46,010 nt of DNA from 2-01-FULL-44-17 sp036517175 (GTDB taxonomy: Bacteria > Patescibacteriota > Minisyncoccia > 2-02-FULL-40-12 > IGHO2-01-FULL-4-A). Position 1 is the stretch's first letter. Every line of letters starts with the position of its first letter. The DNA lies in assembly GCA_036517175.1 (NCBI GenBank), contig DATDXQ010000001.1, positions 1 through 46,010 on the forward strand. The letters are read 5' to 3'. A model generated the notes under the pieces. That model did not search any database. It saw nothing but the letters and a program-made list of their open reading frames with translations, and was not told the DNA's origin. This document shows, piece after piece, positions 39,901-46,010 of this stretch. Made by a program: the position numbers and the translations under genes.

Positions 39901-42765
39901 TTAGATGATTAGATTGATGAGTCTATCCTTAACAAAGACAGTCTTCTTAATATCTTTGCCTTCCAGATAATTTTGAACCTTTTGAGACGTCAAAGCTGCC
40001 TCTCTGGCAAAATCTTCATCAATACCTGAGGGAACCTCCACCACATCCCTAGTTTTACCATTTATTTGAACCACAAGTTTTATTTTTTCATCTTTTATCA
40101 ACTCTGGATCATACTCAGGCCACTTTTCAAGATGAATTGATTTCTTATTGCCAAGTATATTTTGCCAAAGTTCTTCAGACAAGTGCGGAGCGAACGGAGA
40201 AAGAATCTTTAAAAACAATCCGCGATCAATATCCGACAAGGTGCTCGGTGATTTTTCAAACTCATTCAGAAGCTTCATCAATTCAGAAACGCATGTATTG
40301 TAATGCATCTCTGCTATATCCTCCCCTATTTTTTTAATTGTCTTATGCAATGTTGCCCGCAGTGACGTGTTTACATATTCAGAACTCAATTCCATTTTGG
40401 CATTAAAAAGATTCCAAACACGATTCAAAAAACGGTAAACTCCAACTATTCCACCGGGACTCCATGGACCTCCTTGATCATATGGACCCATAAATGCAAG
40501 ATACATTCTTATCGTATCGGCTCCGAATTTTTTAACCTCCACATCTGGATCTATGACATTGCCGCGAGACTTGGACATTTTTTGGTGATCCGGGCCAAGT
40601 ATTATGCCCCGGTTTCTTCTTCCAAGAAATGGCTCATCAAAATCAACATATCCAAGCTTGTGTAACGCCTTGGTAAAAAACCTGGCATAAAGAAGGTGCA
40701 TGGTCGTATGCTCTGCCCCTCCAACATACATAGGCACAGGCAACCATTCTTTCATTTTTTCTTTTGAAGCAAATTCTTTTTCATTGTTGGGGTCGGTATA
40801 GCGCATAAAATACCAGGACGAATCCACGAAGGTATCCATGGTGTCTGTTTCTCTTTCAGCATCACCGCCACAATTCGGACATTTTACCTTGAGCCACTTA
40901 GTTGCCTTAGCCAACGGCGACCTGCCGTCATCAGCAGGCCTAAAATCTTTCAATGGCGGTAATTTAACCGGCAGATCTTTTTCCGGAACGGAAACATAGC
41001 CACACTTCTCACAATTAACCATAGGTATCGGCGATCCCCAGTATCGCTGTCTAGACAATATCCAATCATGTAAGCGATATTGACTCTTTGCAGTTCCTTT
41101 TACAAAATCTACGATCTCCTTTTTTGATTTTTCGGAATCCATTCCGTTAAATTTGCCGGAAGAGACTAGCAACCCTCTGCCAGTATATATTTCACCTAGC
41201 AATAATCTTTTGAAGCTTAGTAGATGATTTTCATCTTCCATTTTTCGCAAAACATCTTCCTTGACAAGCCACTCGATTTCAAAATTTCCTTTTTCGTCAT
41301 GTTGAAGATTTTTTTCTACGGTTTTGTCACCACTAAGACGGAAGTGTAGACCAACTACCTCAATATTCCTCGCCACGTTTTTTGAAAAGGCAAAATAGTG
41401 GTGGTGCATCAACTCGGTTTTCGCCACAAAAGTTAAATCAGTATAACCAGTCTCCTCCTTAATCTCCCTCAATGCAGTTGCGACCTCGTCTTCACCATCT
41501 TCGCGCCCTCCACCAATAAAAAGGGTCCCTCCCAGCCTTGGTCCCCAATTAAGAGTTAGGAATTTTTTAGATTTTTCATCTTCCACTATCGCAACAATGC
41601 TCTTGCGATGCTCTTCGTTATCTAAAACTTTTCCTGTTTCAGGTTCGATGACAACCCTTATAGGTAAGCCAAATTTTTTAGCAAACTCGTAGTCTCTTTG
41701 GTCATGTGCTGGAACAGCCATTATAGCCCCGGTTCCATAAGAACCGAGCACATAGTCAGCGACCCACACAGGAATCTCCTCCTTGTTGGCTGGGTTAACT
41801 CCAGTTATACCACTAGGCATGCCAGTTTTTTCTTTTACTTCCTCGAGTCTTTCAAGCTCTTTTTTATTCAAACTCTTTTTAATATATTCCCGTACGTCAC
41901 CAGAAGCTTGCCAACCCAAATCAATCCATTTTTGAGCCAGCTCTGGGGAAACCACTAAAAAGGTTACACCAAACAAAGTATCCGGTCTGGTCGTGAAAAC
42001 TTCAACAGAATGTTTATCATTCGGCTGTCCTGACATATTGCGGAGTGAAAATTTAACCAAAGCCCCCTCCGATCGGCCTATCCAATTTTTCTGACCAAGT
42101 TTGGCAGTTTCCTGCCAGTCCAGACCCTCCAGGCCATCGACTAACTCATCAGCAAAGTTGGTTATCTTAAACATCCACTGGGTCATTTCTTTTTTAACCA
42201 CATCGTTTTTACACCTATCGCATTTGCCATCAATCACCTGTTCATTTGCTAATACGGTTTTGTCATTCGGACACCAGTTGACCTTGGTCGCTGCTCTATA
42301 AGCCAAACCACTTTCGTAAAATTTCAAAAACATCCATTGAGTCCACTTGTAGTACTCGGGATCAATAGTTGAAACCTGGCGCGACCAATCAAAAGTCGCA
42401 CCCATAGACTTCAGCTGTTTAGTCATATATGCAATATTCTTCTTCGTCCACTTTTCAGGATGGATATTGTTTTTAATGGCCGCATTTTCCGCCGGTAAAC
42501 CAAAAGCGTCAAAACCTATTGGGTACATCACATTTTTGCCATTCATCCTCAAATATCTAGCCGATATGTCTGACAGAGAATAAGCGTACCAATGACCTAT
42601 GTGAAGATTGCCAGACGGATAAGGGAATTCTGCCAATAGCATATAATTACTTCGGCTCGCCGAAGCGTCTCGCGAAGGCGGCTCGTCATTGGTATTATAA
42701 AACCCCCCTGTCTCCCAGTACTTTTGCCACTTTTTTTCTATTTTTTCAGGATTATATTTTTTCAT
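39901..42765 (-). CDS. leuS: Leucyl-tRNA synthetase with inserted Nudix domain
   Basis: A 954-residue enzyme that charges tRNA-Leu. HIGH-type motif PSGNLHIGHWYA (55-58) and KMSKS (729-733) are present. The zinc ribbons are CDRC and CEKC/CPNC. The CP1 editing domain (TTRPDTLFGVTF and GTGAIMAVPAHDQRDYEF) is interrupted at about residues 385-525 by a full Nudix domain with a perfect Nudix box (G419 to Y441, ending REIKEETGY). The editing region resumes with GLLVSSGKFNGMDSE. A short palindromic element adds PPSRDASASRS at about 29-39. Co-transcribed with metG, tatD and the metallopeptidase gene. Identity is certain; the role of the insert is unknown. Confidence 0.96.
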   Translation of the reverse strand: MKKYNPEKIEKKWQKYWETGGFYNTNDEPPSRDASASRSNYMLLAEFPYPSGNLHIGHWYAYSLSDISARYLRMNGKNVMYPIGFDAFGLPAENAAIKNNIHPEKWTKKNIAYMTKQLKSMGATFDWSRQVSTIDPEYYKWTQWMFLKFYESGLAYRAATKVNWCPNDKTVLANEQVIDGKCDRCKNDVVKKEMTQWMFKITNFADELVDGLEGLDWQETAKLGQKNWIGRSEGALVKFSLRNMSGQPNDKHSVEVFTTRPDTLFGVTFLVVSPELAQKWIDLGWQASGDVREYIKKSLNKKELERLEEVKEKTGMPSGITGVNPANKEEIPVWVADYVLGSYGTGAIMAVPAHDQRDYEFAKKFGLPIRVVIEPETGKVLDNEEHRKSIVAIVEDEKSKKFLTLNWGPRLGGTLFIGGGREDGEDEVATALREIKEETGYTDLTFVAKTELMHHHYFAFSKNVARNIEVVGLHFRLSGDKTVEKNLQHDEKGNFEIEWLVKEDVLRKMEDENHLLSFKRLLLGEIYTGRGLLVSSGKFNGMDSEKSKKEIVDFVKGTAKSQYRLHDWILSRQRYWGSPIPMVNCEKCGYVSVPEKDLPVKLPPLKDFRPADDGRSPLAKATKWLKVKCPNCGGDAERETDTMDTFVDSSWYFMRYTDPNNEKEFASKEKMKEWLPVPMYVGGAEHTTMHLLYARFFTKALHKLGYVDFDEPFLGRRNRGIILGPDHQKMSKSRGNVIDPDVEVKKFGADTIRMYLAFMGPYDQGGPWSPGGIVGVYRFLNRVWNLFNAKMELSSEYVNTSLRATLHKTIKKIGEDIAEMHYNTCVSELMKLLNEFEKSPSTLSDIDRGLFLKILSPFAPHLSEELWQNILGNKKSIHLEKWPEYDPELIKDEKIKLVVQINGKTRDVVEVPSGIDEDFAREAALTSQKVQNYLEGKDIKKTVFVKDRLINLII
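41191..41613 (-). other. Nudix domain inserted in LeuRS
   Basis: Residues about 385-525 of LeuRS. They begin SIVAIVEDEKSKKFLTLNWG and include LGGTLFIGGGREDGEDEV and ALREIKEETGY, satisfying Gx5Ex7REUxEExGU exactly. Comparison with E. coli LeuRS places the insert between the PIKPVI and GVLFNSGEFNG segments of the editing domain. Confidence 0.88.
42646..42686. repeat. Palindromic coding element in leuS
   Basis: In the coding sense, CCGCCTTCGCGAGACGCTTC followed by GGCGAGCCGAAG (peptide PPSRDASASRS), with a CTTCGG/CCGAAG stem. It shares the pattern CC-n-CCTTCGCG-GCT-n-CGG with an element in tatD in the same reading frame. Confidence 0.65.
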
Positions 42766-43381
42766 TTGTAAATTTTACAAACTCAGCAATCAAATTTTCT
42801 GCCCCCTCCAGCTCCATGAGATCCCAGGCCTTTTTATAATCTTCCGGCAAGTTTTCCATTCTAACGTACCTACTAAGCTTATCCCTGCCAAAAAATTCAA
42901 CAATAATCACCTTCAAAACCGCATACAGAATAACATGATTTCTTGTACTGGAACTTTCATCTTTATACTTATCGTTTTTTAAATAATTCCAATATTTTTC
43001 CAAGCGTGGTGTTTCCTCTTGGTCTCCAACAAATTTGTGTATTATTTCGTGGATAATAATCTCAACAAATGTCTCTTCGCTAAAGATTTCTTTATTTTTA
43101 GCAGAAATCGGAACAATAAAAGGGTGCGACATTGGCGAAAGGCCGCTACCGATTATCCATGCCTCCATATCTCTGGATAAATTAACGCCGGTCAAATCAA
43201 TTATTTTCTTAATAATCTGATCTTGGTCATTTATTTTAGCCCACAATTCTTTAAGTTTATTAACCTGAACTTTTATCACTTCAAAATCAGGGTAAGGACC
43301 CAGGTCTTTAAGTTTGAAAAGTTGTCTTCTTTCTCTGTCCAAGACATCACCATATAAAATTAAAAGTTTTGGTATAAACAT
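42752..43381 (-). CDS. Putative zinc metallopeptidase-like protein
   Basis: The 209-residue protein has an HExxH motif in FVEIIIHEIIHKFVGDQEE (H111, E112, H115) inside a hydrophobic helix, the zincin core. A third ligand may be in the following Glu-rich stretch, but this cannot be fixed. No signal peptide or membrane helix is seen, so it is probably cytoplasmic. No close family is recognised. It shares one base with the tatD stop and overlaps leuS by 14 bp, so it is translated with its neighbours. Activity is inferred from the motif only. Confidence 0.7.
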   Translation of the reverse strand: MFIPKLLILYGDVLDRERRQLFKLKDLGPYPDFEVIKVQVNKLKELWAKINDQDQIIKKIIDLTGVNLSRDMEAWIIGSGLSPMSHPFIVPISAKNKEIFSEETFVEIIIHEIIHKFVGDQEETPRLEKYWNYLKNDKYKDESSSTRNHVILYAVLKVIIVEFFGRDKLSRYVRMENLPEDYKKAWDLMELEGAENLIAEFVKFTNEKI

Positions 43382-44196
43382 TATATTCTAAATAATTTTT
43401 TACAATTTTCGGTTGTTACCGCTGCCACCTCTTCAAGTGTTATATTTTTCAGTTCGGCAATTTTCTTTGCCACCTCAATTACATATGCCGGTTCATTTCT
43501 TTTACCACGATATGGCACGGGCGTAAGATACGGCGCATCTGTCTCAAGTAAAATCCTATCAAGTGGAGCATATTTTACAACCTCATCGTACATGCCGAGC
43601 ACTTGCCCGTCCGTAGCTTTACGCGAAGGAGGGAATGTAATTATACCATTGAAGCCCAGGCAAAAACCCAAATCTAAAAAATGCTTAGCCTCATCAAGAC
43701 TACCTGTATAAGAATGTATTACTCCTCCAAATTCTGCATAACCACTTTTTAAAATATCAATCATTTCTGGGTATGCTTTACCTATGCTACCTGATTTTGA
43801 ATCACGACAATGCAATACCAATGGCTTGCCCATTTTTTTGGCAAGTTCCAATTGTTTTATAAATCTTTCTTTCTGGAATTTCTGATCTTCTGGTTCAGCA
43901 GTCCTATAATAGTCCAGACCTATCTCACCCATCGCAACCACCTTATCTTTTTTTAGTAATTCCTCGTATTCTTTCTCATTGAATTCTTCGTTTAGATTAT
44001 CGTTTGGGTGCAGACCAACACTTGCCCAAATTCCTTCATGCTTTTGCGCCAATTCAATTCCAAGTTTTGACGACTCCCAATCGACACCAACACAAATAAT
44101 ACCGACTCCCATCTCGGTAGCTCTTTTTATAATTTCTTCACGATCCGCATCATATTGCGGCATCTGAGGATGGCAATGAGAATCTATTAGTTTCAT
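43381..44196 (-). CDS. tatD: TatD-family metal-dependent hydrolase
   Basis: A 271-residue TIM-barrel amidohydrolase/DNase. Metal ligands: IDSHCHPQMP, AMGEIGLDYYR, LVLHCRDS, IHSYTG and LLETDAPYLTPVPYRGKRNEP. The usual short loop before the YDEVVKYAPLDRILLETDAP block contains PPSRKATDGQ, encoded by a palindromic element like that in leuS. The start ATG overlaps the metG stop. TatD proteins act as 3'-5' DNases in DNA repair or turnover. Confidence 0.93.
   Translation of the reverse strand: MKLIDSHCHPQMPQYDADREEIIKRATEMGVGIICVGVDWESSKLGIELAQKHEGIWASVGLHPNDNLNEEFNEKEYEELLKKDKVVAMGEIGLDYYRTAEPEDQKFQKERFIKQLELAKKMGKPLVLHCRDSKSGSIGKAYPEMIDILKSGYAEFGGVIHSYTGSLDEAKHFLDLGFCLGFNGIITFPPSRKATDGQVLGMYDEVVKYAPLDRILLETDAPYLTPVPYRGKRNEPAYVIEVAKKIAELKNITLEEVAAVTTENCKKLFRI
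43608..43633. repeat. Palindromic-family coding element in tatD
   Basis: Coding sense CCTCCTTCGCGTAAAGCTAC followed by GGACGGGCAAG (peptide PPSRKATDGQ). It aligns with the leuS element (PPSRDASASRS) in the same frame. Confidence 0.55.
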
Positions 44197-45677
44197 TTTA
44201 ATCTCGGGAACAAAGACTCAACTTTAATAACTTCGAACTTCTGTCCATTCAGGTCTTTTGTCTTGCCATCGAAACCAAATGCTTCAAATATCTTGACCGC
44301 GGTTTCCGGCAGAAACGGCTCAAGCCACCTTGATCCTTTTATTATTATCGCCATCACACTTGTTATAGTTTTGAGTAAATGACCGGGCTCTTGATCGGCT
44401 TCCCATGGCTTGTGGGTATCAATATATGCGTTTGCGAAACCAAATAACTCCCAGATTTGAGACAGTGATTCGTGCAACCTGAAATCATCGATTGCCTTTC
44501 TGTGCTTTTCTTCTGTTTCTGAAATTTTAGAAGCAACCTCACCGCCAAGAAACTTATCATCGAAATTCAGCTCACCATCCAGCTTTGTTTCGATAAGTTT
44601 CGCAACTCGACTAACCAAATTACCCAAATTATTAGCCAGATCGCCATTATATCTATCTTCCAACTTCTTATAAGAAAAATCTCCATCCTCCGTTGATGGT
44701 ATCTCACGAAGAAGATAATAACGAACTGGGTCAATGCCATATTTTTCGATAAGAATATTCGGATCTATTACGTTGCCTATTGTCTTAGACATTTTTTGGT
44801 TTTCAACTGTAATAAATCCATGGACTAGCAAAGATTTTGGCAACTCTAAACCGGCCGACAAAAGCATTGCAGGCCAAATAATACCGTGAAACCTAAGAAT
44901 ATCCTTGCCAATTACATGAGAATCGGCAGGCCACCATTTATGCCATTCTTCATCCCTACCATAACCGATCGCAGACAAATAGTTTGTAAGCGCATCGGCC
45001 CAAACATAAATAGTCTGAGTCTCATCTCCCGGAACGGGTATACCCCACTTTAAATCAGACCGCGGCCTTGAAAAACTTAAATCTTCAGAATCTTCCAACA
45101 TCGCCAGCACCTCATTTGTTCTTGAAGCTGGCCTGATAACGATGGCTCCAGATTCATATGCTTTTTTTATTTCATTTTTGTACTTAGATATTTTGAAAAA
45201 AATATTTTTTTCTTTTATCTTCTCCGGCTCTGTCTGGTGATCCGGACAAATACCATCACGCAAATCTGATTTTTTCATAAAAGCCTCATGACCAACGCAA
45301 TAAAGCCCCTCGTATTCATCCTCGTATAAATCTCCTTTTGATTTTATCGCTTCCCAAATTTTCACAACCCCAGGCCAATGGTTTTTTTTATCTGTGGTTC
45401 TTATAAAAAAATTATTTGAAATATTTAAGCCCTTAGCAAGACCCGAAAAAGAACTGGATATTTTATCAGCAAATTCTCTGGGTGATTCATTGTGTTTTTG
45501 AGCAGCCTTGGCTATTTTGGCTCCATGCTCATCAGTTCCAGTCAAAAGGAAAGTCTCATCGCCTAGAGCACGGTGATATCTTGCCAACACATCTGCCGCA
45601 ACCATAGTAAAAGCATGGCCTATGTGTGGCTTATCGTTCACATAAAAAATCGGAGTTGTAATGTAGAATTTATTCAC
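44193..45677 (-). CDS. metG: Methionyl-tRNA synthetase
   Basis: The GTG at 45677 (MNKFYITTPIFYVN) is chosen because a longer GTG start at 45692 lies inside a terminator hairpin. The 494-residue class I enzyme has HIGH-type KPHIGHAF, a zinc-knuckle region (YCVGHEAF and ICPDHQ), the KMSKT variant of KMSKS in KMSKTIGNVIDP, and a C-terminal anticodon-binding helix bundle. No extra C-terminal tRNA-binding domain is present. First gene of the metG-tatD-metallopeptidase-leuS unit; the tatD start overlaps its stop (ATGA). Confidence 0.95.
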   Translation of the reverse strand: MNKFYITTPIFYVNDKPHIGHAFTMVAADVLARYHRALGDETFLLTGTDEHGAKIAKAAQKHNESPREFADKISSSFSGLAKGLNISNNFFIRTTDKKNHWPGVVKIWEAIKSKGDLYEDEYEGLYCVGHEAFMKKSDLRDGICPDHQTEPEKIKEKNIFFKISKYKNEIKKAYESGAIVIRPASRTNEVLAMLEDSEDLSFSRPRSDLKWGIPVPGDETQTIYVWADALTNYLSAIGYGRDEEWHKWWPADSHVIGKDILRFHGIIWPAMLLSAGLELPKSLLVHGFITVENQKMSKTIGNVIDPNILIEKYGIDPVRYYLLREIPSTEDGDFSYKKLEDRYNGDLANNLGNLVSRVAKLIETKLDGELNFDDKFLGGEVASKISETEEKHRKAIDDFRLHESLSQIWELFGFANAYIDTHKPWEADQEPGHLLKTITSVMAIIIKGSRWLEPFLPETAVKIFEAFGFDGKTKDLNGQKFEVIKVESLFPRLK

Positions 45678-45678
45678 T

Positions 45679-45705
45679 AAAAAAGTAGCCACAACGGCTA
45701 CTTTT
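45679..45705 (-). terminator. Terminator of the TPR-like gene, overlapping the metG 5' end
   Basis: AAAAGTAGCC/GGCTACTTTT stem (45681-45690, 45696-45705) with a 5-nt loop; on the minus strand it is followed by TTTTTT. Strong hairpin. Confidence 0.85.
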
Positions 45706-45736
45706 AATATTACAATATAAAATAAAGCTTATCCAG

Positions 45737-46010
45737 TTAATTCTGAGGCAGTGCGCCCAGTTCTAGATAAACAATTTCGGCTGTTTCTTCAGAGAATTCT
45801 CTATCAACCTCATTCCCCAACTGAACAAGTGCACCCTCGTAATTATCCTTGGCATAATCAAAATAGCCGGCATCACGGTATACCCTGGCACGTTCAATAT
45901 TAAGAAGAATGGCCCTCTTATTACGTTCGGGTTGTCTGGAAGGAATTTCTGACTCGGCTACATCAGTCCACTCATTAAAAAGTCTTGTCGCAGCAGGACT
46001 AACAATGCCC
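45737..46010 (-). CDS. TPR-like protein, N-terminus beyond window
   Basis: The minus-strand frame is open from the window edge to a TAA at 45737-45739, about 91 codons. The helical sequence RAILLNIERARVYRDAGYFD followed by YAKDNYEGALVQLGNEV has the spacing of a tetratricopeptide repeat (small residues at the A/G and Y positions). The end reads TAEIVYLELGALPQN. Only the C-terminal part is in the window, so function cannot be told. It lies upstream of metG on the same strand with a strong terminator between them. Confidence 0.7.
   Translation of the reverse strand, partial: GIVSPAATRLFNEWTDVAESEIPSRQPERNKRAILLNIERARVYRDAGYFDYAKDNYEGALVQLGNEVDREFSEETAEIVYLELGALPQN

Noticed and set aside
45678..45692. 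GTG at 45692 as metG start
   Set aside because: The extra codons lie in the 3' arm and U-run of a strong minus-strand terminator; GTG 45677 gives the standard MetRS N-terminus.

Overview
The window reads as a chromosomal segment of an ultrasmall, AT-rich bacterium of the Patescibacteria/CPR type, probably Parcubacteria-like. This is an inference. The support is: a short IF-2 that starts almost directly at its G domain, a complete type IV pilus locus organised like those of monoderm bacteria, several genes with no Shine-Dalgarno sequence, normal TGA stops (so not the recoded code 25), and short palindromic elements inside protein-coding genes. There is no rRNA and no CRISPR array. Four tRNA genes are present.

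Layout. 1-1162 (-) is the N-terminal part of a cysteine-rich secreted or anchored protein. 1269-3446 (+) is a large secreted protein with a TIGR03437-like C-terminal region. 3581-15209 (-) is one long type IV pilus cluster: pilM, pilN, pilO, a small anchored protein, pilB, pilT, pilC, major pilin, prepilin peptidase pilD, a DUF4430-like protein, three minor pseudopilins, a PilX-like protein and an anchored hypothetical. 15252-15995 (+) is a ComF-type phosphoribosyltransferase, a natural partner of pilus-driven DNA uptake. parB and parA follow at 16354-18057 (-). The 18.1-26.1 kb stretch holds tRNA-Leu(CAA), an EEP-family hydrolase, a class A penicillin-binding protein, tRNA-Ser(CGA), a nucleotidyltransferase, a membrane protein, infB-rbfA, tRNA-Cys, a sugar-1-phosphate nucleotidyltransferase and tRNA-Leu(UAA).

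26.1-34.9 kb is the accessory-looking region and the best candidate for an undescribed system. It contains a heme-oxygenase-fold diiron enzyme candidate, an NitT/TauT-type ABC ATPase and permease, a membrane-anchored substrate-binding protein fused to an OmpA peptidoglycan-binding domain, a membrane coiled-coil protein and a soluble coiled-coil protein. Divergent from these is a Mpa/ARC-like AAA+ ATPase that lacks the proteasome-docking tail. The two divergent units have -35 boxes 5 bp apart, and one inverted repeat overlaps both, so they are probably co-regulated. A terminator followed at once by a consensus promoter separates the binding-protein unit from the permease/ATPase unit.

34.9-39.3 kb (-) runs from an ECF sigma factor and its probable anti-sigma through a 162-bp nested palindrome into yvcK, a Sua5-type gene, uppP and a TraB-like gene. 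39609-39836 (+) encodes a 75-residue protein with an LSm-like look. 39.9-45.7 kb (-) is metG-tatD-metallopeptidase-leuS. LeuRS carries a whole Nudix domain in its editing region. LeuRS and TatD share a short inserted palindromic coding element. The window ends inside a TPR-like gene.
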